This document shows, piece after piece, positions 5,162-13,426 of a DNA stretch of 13,493 nucleotides. The first letter of the stretch is position 1, and each line of letters opens with the position of its first letter. The position numbers and the translations under genes are program-made. The notes below the pieces were generated by a model that did not search any database, was not told the DNA's origin, and was given only the letters and a program-made list of their open reading frames with translations. Origin of the DNA: Campylobacteraceae bacterium (GTDB lineage Bacteria > Campylobacterota > Campylobacteria > Campylobacterales > Sulfurovaceae); the NCBI GenBank assembly GCA_027031505.1, contig JALVQH010000208.1:1-13493 (forward strand), written 5' to 3'.

Positions 5162-7360
5162 ATGAGCAACCTCATTATTGTTGAATCTCCAGCCAAGGCT
5201 CGCACCATCAGCAACTTCCTCGGCAAAGGGTACACAGTCGTCGCCTCCAAAGGGCACATCCGGGATCTGCCTAAGAGCACGTTCGGGATCACCATCGACG
5301 AAAACGGCAAATTCGTCCCCAAATACTCCATCCCCAAAGAGGCCGCCGCCACAGTCAAAGAGCTCAAGAAACTCGCCAGAGAGGCCGACACCATCTACAT
5401 CGCAACGGATGAGGATCGTGAAGGAGAGGCGATCGGATACCACATTGCCAAAGCCATCGGTAAAGATCCCGCCTCCCTGCCCCGGATCGTTTTTCACGAA
5501 ATCACCAGAAGTGCCATCGCTCATGCACTCGAAAACCCCCGGAAGCTGGACATGGAGAGTGTCGATGCGCAACAGACCCGCCGTCTGCTCGACCGGATCG
5601 TCGGATACAAACTCTCCCCGCTCCTGGCCAACAAGATCCAGAAAGGACTCAGCGCCGGGCGCGTCCAGAGTGCGACCCTCAAGATCGTCGTCGACAGGGA
5701 GCGGGAGATCCGGGCATTCAAGCCCGAAGAGTACTGGACGATCGATGCCCTCTTCGAAAAAGTAATCGAAGCCGGCATCTACAGCTATGAAGGAAAAAAG
5801 ATCGAGAAGATGACCCTCAAAAACGAGGAGCAAGCCAGCCTCATCGTCGACTCGGCCAACGTCGAGCACTTCACCGTCACCTCGATCGAAACCGCGAAGC
5901 GCAAGAGCAAGACCCCGCCGCCGTTCATGACCTCCACCCTCCAGCAGGCTGCATCCACGCAGCTCGGCTTCTCCCCCAAAAAAACCATGATGGTCGCCCA
6001 GAAACTCTACGAAGGGGTCAAGACCGACAAGGGCACCATGGGACTGATCACCTACATGCGTACCGACAGCCTTAACCTTGCCAAAGAGGCCGTCAGCGCT
6101 GCCCGTGATTTCATCAGCGTCACCTACGGTGACCGGTATCTGCCTGCCAGACCCAAATATTATGCCAGCAAATCCAAAGGGGCGCAGGAAGCCCACGAAG
6201 CAATCCGTCCTACCCGGGTCGACTTCACTCCCGAAATGGCTGCAAAGTATCTCGGTGCTGATGAGCTCAAACTCTACCGCCTTATCTACAACCGCTTCTT
6301 CGCCTGCCAGATGATCGAAGCGGAGTTTGAAACCCAGACGATCCTTATCGGCGGAGAGCGGTCGGTCTTTAAAGCTTCCGGGCGCAAGATGCTCTTCGAC
6401 GGATTTTACCGTGTTACCGGCTACCATGAAAAGGACAAACTCCTCCCCGAACTCACTGAAGGGCAGGCGATCGCCCTGACCCGTGTCGAAGCGGAACAGC
6501 ACTTCACCGAACCCCCTGCCCGCTACAGTGAAGCCAGTCTTATCAAAAAACTCGAATCGCTCGGCATTGGCCGCCCAAGCACCTATGCCCCCACCGTGAC
6601 GATCCTCCAGACCCGCAAATACATCGAGATAGAGAAAAAACGGATCCTCCCCACAGAAATAGCTTTTACCGTGATTGAACTGCTGGAAAAACACTTCTCG
6701 GAGATCGTCGACAGCGGCTTCACTTCATCGATGGAAGCAACGCTCGACAAGATAGCCGAAGGGAAGGAAGACTGGCAAAAAGTTCTCGCCGATTTCTACA
6801 CCCCGTTCATGGAAAAGATCGCCAAAGGCAAGCAGGAGATCCAATCGCTCAAAGTCGCCACCCCCACCGGCGAACAATGTCCTCGGTGCGGCCATGAGCT
6901 CCTCCTGCGCAAAGGACGTTACGGCGAATTCATTGCCTGCTCCAACTTCCCCAAATGCAAATACACCCGCAACATTGACGGCGACGAACCTGAAAAGCCC
7001 GGAAAAACCGACGAAGTGTGTGACAAATGCGGCAGCCCCATGGTGATCAAAAACGGTCGGAGGGGCAAATTCCTCGCCTGCTCAGCGTATCCCAAATGCA
7101 AAAACACTAAACCTGTCGTCGCCCCCCGTGAGCTGAAAATCCCCTGCCCCGAATGCGGCGGCAAACTCCTCGAACGCCAGGGGCGGCGGGGCACCTTTTT
7201 CGGCTGTGCCAATTATCCAGAATGCAAATTTATCGCCAACTTTGAGCCGGTTGATACTCAATGCCCCGAATGCGGCTACCGGATGGGGATCAAGCACCTC
7301 AAGGACGGTGACTACTATGTCTGCTTCAAATGTAAACACAAGGTAAAAGCAGAAGGATAA
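5162..7360 (+). CDS. topA: DNA topoisomerase I (type IA)
   Basis: A 732-residue type IA topoisomerase that relaxes negatively supercoiled DNA through a 5'-phosphotyrosine. The TOPRIM domain opens with LIIVESPAKA (Glu8) and carries the metal triad in ATDEDREGE (Asp83, Asp85, Glu87). SAGRVQSATLKIVVDRE and the active site GLITYMRTDS (Tyr298) follow, then SLIKKLESLGIGRPSTYAPT. The C-terminus has four cysteine zinc-ribbon repeats, beginning CPRCGHELL, CDKCGSPM, CPECGGKL and CPECGYRM, the usual topology of bacterial TopA. The start MSNLIIVESPAKA is chosen because it begins exactly at the conserved TOPRIM strand; the frame is open 126 codons further upstream but that part is not TopA-like. The gene leads a plus-strand run; the kinase gene begins 7 bases after its stop. 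Confidence 0.97.
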   Translation: MSNLIIVESPAKARTISNFLGKGYTVVASKGHIRDLPKSTFGITIDENGKFVPKYSIPKEAAATVKELKKLAREADTIYIATDEDREGEAIGYHIAKAIGKDPASLPRIVFHEITRSAIAHALENPRKLDMESVDAQQTRRLLDRIVGYKLSPLLANKIQKGLSAGRVQSATLKIVVDREREIRAFKPEEYWTIDALFEKVIEAGIYSYEGKKIEKMTLKNEEQASLIVDSANVEHFTVTSIETAKRKSKTPPPFMTSTLQQAASTQLGFSPKKTMMVAQKLYEGVKTDKGTMGLITYMRTDSLNLAKEAVSAARDFISVTYGDRYLPARPKYYASKSKGAQEAHEAIRPTRVDFTPEMAAKYLGADELKLYRLIYNRFFACQMIEAEFETQTILIGGERSVFKASGRKMLFDGFYRVTGYHEKDKLLPELTEGQAIALTRVEAEQHFTEPPARYSEASLIKKLESLGIGRPSTYAPTVTILQTRKYIEIEKKRILPTEIAFTVIELLEKHFSEIVDSGFTSSMEATLDKIAEGKEDWQKVLADFYTPFMEKIAKGKQEIQSLKVATPTGEQCPRCGHELLLRKGRYGEFIACSNFPKCKYTRNIDGDEPEKPGKTDEVCDKCGSPMVIKNGRRGKFLACSAYPKCKNTKPVVAPRELKIPCPECGGKLLERQGRRGTFFGCANYPECKFIANFEPVDTQCPECGYRMGIKHLKDGDYYVCFKCKHKVKAEG

Positions 7361-7367
7361 TCCCTCC

Positions 7368-8450
7368 ATGTACGAACAATACAAAGCCGCAATTGAAAGC
7401 TCCAACATTGTCTCCCGTACCGACATTCATGGAGTTATCACTTTTGTCAATGATGAATTCTGCCGCATTTCCGGCTACAGCCGCGAGGAACTCATCGGAC
7501 GCGACCACAACATTGTCCGCCATCCCGATGTTCCAACTGAGACCTTCAAGCGCCTCTGGGATGCCATTCTCAACAAACAAACCTACCACTCTACTGTCAA
7601 AAATCTCGCCAGGGACGGCAGCACGTTTTACGTCAACACGACGATAACACCCATTCTCAACGAAAAAGGTGAGATTGATGAGTTTATCGCTATTCGCTAT
7701 GATGTCACCAAGGAGATGGAGCTTCAAATCCAACTTCAGGAGAAGCAGGAGATGCTCCTGTGGCAGTCCCGTTTTGCATCCCTGGGACAAATGATGGCCA
7801 ATATTGCTCACCAGTGGCGCCAACCTCTGACTGAGCTCAATCTGTCGCTTTACAATCTCAAAAATGCTGCGCTCAATGGAACGCCCGATGAAATCGAAAC
7901 GATCCATAACGACACCAAGCGCATCATCCAATCCATGTCCCAAACAATCGATGATTTTCAAAATTTTTTCAAACCCGGCAAAGAAAAAGAGCCCTTCGAT
8001 CCCAGAAGCAGCCTCGACAATGCCTTGAGTCTGCTGGAAAAGGTATTGCGCAAAGAAACAATCGGTATGCGGATTTCGGCTCAGGAGGGGATCATCGTTC
8101 ACGGCATTCAGAACGAACTGACACAGGTACTGGTCAACCTGATCCAGAATGCCCGGGATGCTCTCGACATCCATCGACCCAAAGCACCCAAAATATGGAT
8201 CACACTTTCCCGGAAGGGGGGGCAGGCTGTTCTGAGTGTCGAAGACAATGCCGGCGGCGTACCTGATGAGGTGAAGGGGCACATTTTTGAGCCCTATTTT
8301 ACCACCAAACACGCCAGTCAGGGAACAGGACTCGGACTCTTCATGTCCAAACTGATTGTCGAAAAAAGCCTTGGAGGTGATCTGTCGCTGCACAATACCG
8401 ATCGGGGGGCGTGTTTCACCGTCACCCTTCCGCTGACCAAGGAGGTTTGA
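7368..8450 (+). CDS. Cytoplasmic PAS-domain sensor histidine kinase (Aer-like PAS)
   Basis: A 360-residue soluble kinase with no membrane segment. Residues about 10-115 form a PAS domain containing GRDHNIVRHPDVP (44-56) followed by F..LW, the hallmark of the Aer/CetB-type PAS that binds FAD in aerotaxis receptors. A short coiled coil (about 115-135) leads to the phospho-acceptor helix SLGQMMANIAHQWRQPL with His148, a form common in Campylobacterota kinases. The ATPase domain shows the N-box NLIQNARDAL (257-266), DNAGGVP (293-299), FEPYFTTK (307-314) and GTGLGLFM (319-326). It starts 7 bases after topA, and the response regulator follows 4 bases after its stop, so the two are a cognate pair. 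Redox sensing through FAD is an inference from PAS similarity. Confidence 0.92.
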   Translation: MYEQYKAAIESSNIVSRTDIHGVITFVNDEFCRISGYSREELIGRDHNIVRHPDVPTETFKRLWDAILNKQTYHSTVKNLARDGSTFYVNTTITPILNEKGEIDEFIAIRYDVTKEMELQIQLQEKQEMLLWQSRFASLGQMMANIAHQWRQPLTELNLSLYNLKNAALNGTPDEIETIHNDTKRIIQSMSQTIDDFQNFFKPGKEKEPFDPRSSLDNALSLLEKVLRKETIGMRISAQEGIIVHGIQNELTQVLVNLIQNARDALDIHRPKAPKIWITLSRKGGQAVLSVEDNAGGVPDEVKGHIFEPYFTTKHASQGTGLGLFMSKLIVEKSLGGDLSLHNTDRGACFTVTLPLTKEV

Positions 8451-8454
8451 TTTC

Positions 8455-9153
8455 ATGATCTGCGACCAACTGCTCAAAAATCTTTCTATCCTTCTGGTCG
8501 AAGACGAACAGCATCTTGCTCGGCTCTTAAAGAAGGCTATTGGCGCCCGCTTCAAAAAGTTCACCCTGGCATCCGATGGCCGCGAAGGGCTCAAGGCCAC
8601 GCGCCTTCACAAGCCGGATCTGGTCATTACCGACATCACTATGCCCAACATGGACGGACTGGAGATGAGCGCTCGCCTCCACGAAGAACACCCGTCTCTC
8701 CCCATCGTTGTCCTCAGTGCCTACAGTGAAAAAGAGCACCTTCTTCAGGCGATTGACATTGGCGTCACCAAGTATCTCATCAAACCTTTTGATCCGGATG
8801 AGTTGCTCGACGTGCTCTGCCAACTTGCCCGCAAAATGGATCAAATACACTACATACCCCTGATGCCTCCTTTCCGGTTTGACCCTGACCATCTCAAGCT
8901 CTTTCGCAACCACAAGATGCTGCATCTGAGCCATCGTGAAAATCTCTTCATCAGTCAACTCCTTGCCAGCCCCAACCATTTCCTCTCTGCCGAGAGTATC
9001 AAATCACTTCTGTGGAACGATACCGACATTTCCGATGAGCGCCTGAGGGTTTTCATCAACCGTCTGCGCCAAAAAACCGATCACCGCCTGATCGAGAACA
9101 TTGTTGGGCAGGGATATCTCCTCCGTACTCACTCTCTGCAGGAGAACCCGTAA
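8455..9153 (+). CDS. OmpR/PhoB-type response regulator
   Basis: A 232-residue two-domain regulator. The receiver shows the acidic pair LLVEDE (Asp17), the phospho-acceptor Asp60 in VITDITMPNMDG, Ser88 in VVLSAYS and Lys110 in YLIKPFDP, all conserved. The C-terminal half (about 140-227) looks like a winged helix: FRFDPDHLKLFR, LSHRENLFISQLLASPNHFLS, then the recognition and wing region ending IENIVGQGYLL, matching the family's RGxGYxL. It is thus a transcription factor phosphorylated by the upstream kinase. GGAGG at 8441-8445, inside the kinase gene's end, gives a strong start at 8455. The antiporter 200 bases downstream is a plausible but unproven target. Confidence 0.94.
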   Translation: MICDQLLKNLSILLVEDEQHLARLLKKAIGARFKKFTLASDGREGLKATRLHKPDLVITDITMPNMDGLEMSARLHEEHPSLPIVVLSAYSEKEHLLQAIDIGVTKYLIKPFDPDELLDVLCQLARKMDQIHYIPLMPPFRFDPDHLKLFRNHKMLHLSHRENLFISQLLASPNHFLSAESIKSLLWNDTDISDERLRVFINRLRQKTDHRLIENIVGQGYLLRTHSLQENP

Positions 9154-9155
9154 AT

Positions 9156-9350
9156 ATGTATCAAGTTCAGCTCCACTGCATCGATCGCGGTCTCAGCAAC
9201 ATTGAGAACGGCAAACCTTTTGTCAATCGGACTGTTTATCGAAAATATCATGACTCTATTCCCGACCACGGAGAAGCAGGGCGGGATCAGCCGGGGCGGC
9301 ACCCCACCGACACCCCGGACAGAAACTGCCGTACAATACATACCCGGTGA
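9156..9350 (+). CDS. Doubtful small ORF between response regulator and antiporter
   Basis: A 64-codon frame begins 2 bases after the response-regulator stop with GGAG about 11 bases before its ATG, and ends 3 bases before the antiporter start. The product is hydrophilic, rich in Arg, Asp, His and Pro in its second half (HPTDTPDRNC), with no membrane segment or motif I recognise. Position favours a real gene; composition and the overlapping open frame on the other strand (9129-9353) argue for non-coding leader sequence. It could instead be an untranslated region of the antiporter gene. Confidence 0.25.
   Translation: MYQVQLHCIDRGLSNIENGKPFVNRTVYRKYHDSIPDHGEAGRDQPGRHPTDTPDRNCRTIHTR
9291..9318 (+). 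repeat. GC-rich inverted repeat before the antiporter gene
   Basis: CCGGGG (9291-9296) and CCCCGG (9313-9318) are perfect 6-bp arms around a 16-base loop that itself contains GCACCCC. There is no T-run, so it is a poor intrinsic terminator. It may be a leader structure between the two-component genes and the antiporter. Confidence 0.3.
9331..9336 (+). promoter_or_regulatory. Possible -10 element for the antiporter gene
   Basis: CGTACAATACA carries the same TACAAT core as the topA and RAYT sites. It lies only about 18 bases before the antiporter ATG, so the leader would be very short and the ribosome site is weak (GGTGAC). No -35 is evident. Weakly supported. Confidence 0.25.
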
Positions 9351-9353
9351 CAC

Positions 9354-10490
9354 ATGGAAGCCGTTACTCTTATCCTGACTCTTTCGGCAGCCCTGTGGCT
9401 CTCCCCGTTTCTTGCCAAGGCACTTCGGATACCGACGGCACCTGTCGAGATCATGCTTGGTTCGCTTTTATCCTGGGTTCACCTGATAAAGCTGCACGAA
9501 TACTTCGACCTGATTGCCAACATCGGCTTTCTTTACCTGATGTTTCTCGCCGGCCTTGAGGTAAACCTCAAACAGATCACCGGCACATCCAAAAGCACCC
9601 TCAGAAAAGCGCTCTTTTTTGTCATTACCCTTGGTGCACTGGCCGGGATCAGCGGCTGGCTGCTGGATTTCAACCCCATCATTACCCTCTCTCTCCCTCT
9701 GGTCTCCATCGGCCTCCTGGCTCCGCTTGTCAAAACGTATGGCAAAGATGCCCGCTGGCTTCAGACGGCTTTTGTGGTGGGCGTACTCGGGGAGATCATC
9801 TCCATCGCGACACTCACCATCCTCGATGCCGCAAGTACAGTCGGTTTCGGAAAAGATCTCATACTCAAAATGGTATCTCTGCTGCTGTTTATCCTCGGAA
9901 TTTATATTCTCTATCGTCTGTTGCATCTCCTTTTCTGGTGGTACCCCGAGCTCAAATCGACCCTTATGCCGCGCCTCGGCACCTCCGATCAGGATGTGCG
10001 TCTGGCCATGGCGCTCTTTTTTATCCTCATTGCCGTGATGCTGCTCCTCCATCTTGAGCTCGCACTCGGCGCATTCATTGCCGGGGCAGCCATTTCCGCT
10101 TTTTTTCATCATGAAAAGCACCTCGAAGAGAAGCTCTCGAGTCTTGGGTTTGGTTTTCTGGTTCCTTTGTTCTTCCTTCACGTTGGGGCATCTTTTGATG
10201 TGCACATGCTGCTTGTCCCGAGCATCCTCTCCGATGCTTTTGCTGTCACGGGGGTCATGTTTGCGATCCGCCTGCTGGCCTCGTTTCATCTCAGACACAT
10301 TGCCGCTGCAAAAGATGCCCTGCTCGTTGCACTGGCGCTCTCGATGCCTCTTACTCTTCTCGTAGCTGTCGCAACAATCGGCTATACGACCGGGAACATT
10401 GAGACAGGCACCTATTATTCTCTGATTCTTGCCAGTCTTTTTGAAGTTATTGTCTCAATGGTTTTGATCAAAATTCTTGGAAAGCGGTAG
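9354..10490 (+). CDS. CPA2-family cation:proton antiporter, membrane domain only (KefB/NapA-like)
   Basis: A 378-residue inner-membrane protein with about eleven to twelve hydrophobic segments and no C-terminal TrkA/RCK domain. Family signs are the start ALRIPTAPVEIMLGSLLS (23-40), FLYLMFLAGLEVNLKQ (59-74), ELALGAFIAGAAIS (235-248) and GFLVPLFFLHVGASFD (267-282). It probably exchanges Na+ or K+ for H+ in pH or osmotic homeostasis; ion choice cannot be read. At the ion-binding helix, where Kef proteins have Gln-Asp, this one has Gly-Glu (GVLGEIIS, Glu147). It follows the two-component pair by 200 bases on the same strand, suggesting shared control, and ends 3 bases from the convergent FtsB-like gene. 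The ribosome site before its ATG is weak, but the N-terminus fits the family. Confidence 0.88.
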   Translation: MEAVTLILTLSAALWLSPFLAKALRIPTAPVEIMLGSLLSWVHLIKLHEYFDLIANIGFLYLMFLAGLEVNLKQITGTSKSTLRKALFFVITLGALAGISGWLLDFNPIITLSLPLVSIGLLAPLVKTYGKDARWLQTAFVVGVLGEIISIATLTILDAASTVGFGKDLILKMVSLLLFILGIYILYRLLHLLFWWYPELKSTLMPRLGTSDQDVRLAMALFFILIAVMLLLHLELALGAFIAGAAISAFFHHEKHLEEKLSSLGFGFLVPLFFLHVGASFDVHMLLVPSILSDAFAVTGVMFAIRLLASFHLRHIAAAKDALLVALALSMPLTLLVAVATIGYTTGNIETGTYYSLILASLFEVIVSMVLIKILGKR

Positions 10491-10493
10491 GAT

Positions 10494-10745
10494 TTACTCT
10501 CCGTTCAGCTGAAGCAGTTCAAAATACTCTTTCTGAAGCTTTTGGTTGGAGAGTTGAAGGGTATGAACTTTTTGTGCCAGAGCTGCTTTTTCAGATTCGA
10601 GCCTGTTGAGCGCCTGGAGGGAATTGTCTCCAAAGAGCAGCACCTTCACATACCAGACAAACACAACAACTCCCGTCAGAATAGCGAGCAGGCTTTTAAG
10701 AGAAAAGCCCACCCATTCAGAAGGATTGTCCGGCGCTGTTGACAT
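10494..10745 (-). CDS. FtsB/DivIC-like septum formation protein
   Basis: An 83-residue bitopic protein: a short cytoplasmic head, one membrane segment (about residues 17-37), then GDNSLQALNRLESEKAALAQ and a leucine-rich coiled coil to the end (QKLQKEYFELLQL). This layout, the Gly-Asp/Asn turn after the membrane and the length fit FtsB/DivIC, which joins FtsL and FtsQ in the divisome. It starts 2 bases after the eno stop, the position such a gene takes in many Campylobacterota, and GGA from the last eno codons serves as its ribosome site. Short coiled-coil proteins are hard to place by sequence, so the family call leans partly on the context. I leave the symbol empty. Confidence 0.78.
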   Translation of the reverse strand: MSTAPDNPSEWVGFSLKSLLAILTGVVVFVWYVKVLLFGDNSLQALNRLESEKAALAQKVHTLQLSNQKLQKEYFELLQLNGE

Positions 10746-10747
10746 AA

Positions 10748-12022
<1,275 letters not shown>

Positions 12023-12048
12023 TCATCCTTTTTTTCTAAGATATTACC

Positions 12049-12147
12049 AAATCTTCGAATTACCTGCAGGTAGTCCTTCAGATTTTTCACACACACCCAA
12101 TCTCATCTCACTCTCTCATGTATTCAGACTGTTTGACGGTGTGGCAA
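12049..12147 (+). repeat. Dispersed intergenic repeat, copy E
   Basis: Aligns along its length with copy C (4841-4943): AAATCTTCGAAT, ACCTGCAGGTAGTCCT, CAGATTTTTCAC, TCTCATCTCACTCTCTC, then TTCAGACTGTTTGACGGTG as a diverged form of the common end. It contains a perfect 12-bp palindrome, TACCTGCAGGTA (12061-12072 with its flanking base), where copy C is imperfect. The end seems disrupted by a few added bases before a GGCAATAA at 12152-12159. Confidence 0.65.
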
Positions 12148-12168
12148 AACAGGCAATAAGCGTATTTT

Positions 12169-12214
12169 AGCGAAAAGGGGGTAAAAGCTTCGCTTGGGCA
12201 CACTGTTGTGTGCC
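12169..12214. repeat. Two adjacent hairpins in the recA-eno spacer
   Basis: AGCGAA (12169-12174) pairs with TTCGCT (12189-12194) around a 14-base purine-rich loop. Next to it, GGCACAC (12197-12203) pairs perfectly with GTGTGCC (12208-12214) around TGTT. The second is a stable-looking stem and could stop or process the recA transcript, though no T-run follows in the recA direction. Confidence 0.5.
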
Positions 12215-12223
12215 GTGCAGGTA

Positions 12224-12300
12224 TATTGGTTATTGGTGTATTGGCAGGTGTGATGGCACGCGGATAAAGAAGACTTCCATCTCGTCCCCAATAACCAATA
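12224..12300. repeat. Long inverted repeat built on a TATTGG/CCAATA heptamer
   Basis: TATTGGTTATTGG (12224-12236) is exactly complementary to CCAATAACCAATA (12288-12300), with 51 bases between. The left arm continues GTGTATTGG, giving three TATTGG units. Such CCAATAA heptamers occur as short tandem repeats in various bacteria. The arms could form a large stem in the recA 3' region. Confidence 0.55.
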
Positions 12301-12320
12301 CACAAGTACACCAAGACACG

Positions 12321-12336
12321 GTGTGCATTTGCACAC
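12321..12336 (-). terminator. Hairpin directly after the recA stop, possible weak terminator
   Basis: GTGTGCA and TGCACAC form a perfect 7-bp inverted repeat with a 2-base centre, beginning 3 bases after the recA stop codon. In the recA direction it is not followed by a T-run, so termination would be weak or Rho-aided. On the plus strand a T-rich CTCTTTATTCTT follows. Confidence 0.4.
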
Positions 12337-12339
12337 TCT

Positions 12340-13365
12340 TTATTCTTCGACTGCCAAACCTGTGTCAAATCCCAATGCCCTTTTGATCTTTTGTTCGATC
12401 TCTTCGCGCATCTGCGGATTCTCTTTGATCGTTTGTTTGGCATTCTCTTTTCCCTGACCCAGTTTCTCGGCTCCGTAGCTGAACCAGGCACCCGATTTGT
12501 CGATGATATCGAGTTTGACACCGTAGTCGATCAGTTCCCCTTCATAGCTGATCCCTTCACCGAACATGATATCGAATTCGGCCTGGCGGAACGGAGGTGC
12601 TACTTTGTTTTTGACCACTTTGGCTTTGACCCGGTTTCCGATCTGTGATTCCCCCTGCTTGAGGGTCGCGATCCGGCGTACATCGATCCGCACCGACGCG
12701 TAGAATTTAAGGGCGTTTCCTCCCGTCGTCGTCTCAGGGGAACCGTACCCCATGGTACCGATCTTCATCCGTATCTGATTGATAAAGATCACCGTCGTAT
12801 TGGTTTTGTGAAGGATGGCCGTAATCTTACGGAGTGCCTGGCTCATCAACCGTGCCTGCAGTCCCACATGGGTATCGCCCATATCCCCCTCAATCTCCGT
12901 CTTGGGAGTCAGGGCAGCGACTGAGTCGACCACAATCAAATCCACTGCCCCCGAGCGGGTCAGTGTTTCAAGCACATCAAGTGCCTGCTCTCCGAAATCG
13001 GGCTGAGAGACAAGCAGATCATCGGTATCGACGCCAAGGTTCTTTGCGTACACCACATCGAGTGCATGCTCAGCGTCGATAAAGGCACAAACCATATCTT
13101 CTTTTTGTGCCGAAGCGATGGCCTGAAGCGCCAGCGTTGTTTTTCCCGAAGATTCAGGACCATACACTTCAACGATTCGTCCCCGGGGGATTCCGCCGAT
13201 CCCCAGTGCCATATCGAGCCCCAGTGAACCGGTACTGATCGCTTCAATGGGCTCAAATTCTTTGTCCCCGAGGCGCATCAGCGTTCCTTTGCCGAATGCC
13301 TTGTCAATCTGCCTAATCGCCATATCGAGTGCTTTTTGTTTCTGTGGATCCATTGCCATCGTCAT
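12340..13365 (-). CDS. recA: RecA recombinase
   Basis: A 341-residue strand-exchange ATPase for recombinational repair. Walker A is GPESSGKTT (69-77), the catalytic Glu99 is in FIDAEHALD, Walker B is [10 protein letters not shown] (141-150), loop L1 is [22 protein letters not shown] region (159-180) and L2 starts [17 protein letters not shown] (196-212) with the conserved Gln197 and [14 protein letters not shown] after it. The length is normal. ATGs at codons 1, 3 and 5 all fit, and a doubled AAGGAC lies just upstream, so the exact start is uncertain: relatives often begin like MAMD or MDxxK. Most Campylobacterota lack LexA, so SOS control is not expected. It is upstream of eno with a long spacer. 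Confidence 0.97.
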   Translation of the reverse strand: MTMAMDPQKQKALDMAIRQIDKAFGKGTLMRLGDKEFEPIEAISTGSLGLDMALGIGGIPRGRIVEVYGPESSGKTTLALQAIASAQKEDMVCAFIDAEHALDVVYAKNLGVDTDDLLVSQPDFGEQALDVLETLTRSGAVDLIVVDSVAALTPKTEIEGDMGDTHVGLQARLMSQALRKITAILHKTNTTVIFINQIRMKIGTMGYGSPETTTGGNALKFYASVRIDVRRIATLKQGESQIGNRVKAKVVKNKVAPPFRQAEFDIMFGEGISYEGELIDYGVKLDIIDKSGAWFSYGAEKLGQGKENAKQTIKENPQMREEIEQKIKRALGFDTGLAVEE

Positions 13366-13378
13366 GTCCTTGTCCTTG
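13366..13378 (-). promoter_or_regulatory. Duplicated ribosome binding site before recA
   Basis: The minus strand reads ACAAGGACAAGGAC then ATGACGATG. The first AAGGA is 7 bases from the ATG at 13365, and the second is 7 bases from the ATG at 13359, so each could serve one of two starts two codons apart. Confidence 0.5.
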
Positions 13379-13388
13379 TGTTGATTGT

Positions 13389-13394
13389 ATTTTA
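13389..13394 (-). promoter_or_regulatory. Possible recA -10 element TAAAAT
   Basis: GGGTAAAATACAATC lies about 24 bases before the recA ATG and would give a leader of about 17 bases. A second candidate, TACAAT at 13424-13429 in GTCTACAATAG, is further upstream and has the TACAAT core used elsewhere in the window. Neither has a clear -35. Confidence 0.4.
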
Positions 13395-13426
13395 CCCAAA
13401 GTTCTTAGATAACTTGTAATGCTATT

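Noticed and set aside
5030..6694. Long minus-strand frame opposite topA (554 codons)
   Set aside because: It is a shadow of the high-confidence topA frame with Gly/Asp/Phe-rich low-complexity composition and no recognisable domain.
7326..8600. Minus-strand frame opposite the kinase (424 codons)
   Set aside because: The plus frame has all kinase motifs and good ribosome sites; the opposite frame is a codon-bias shadow.
10504..10513. TTCAGCTGAA palindrome at the antiporter/FtsB-like convergence as a bidirectional terminator
   Set aside because: It lies within the FtsB-like coding end, has no loop and no T-run; the 3-base gap leaves no room for a standard terminator.
12108..12521. Minus-strand frame overlapping the recA 3' end and spacer
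   Set aside because: It begins inside recA in another frame and ends in repeat copy E; the product has no family features.
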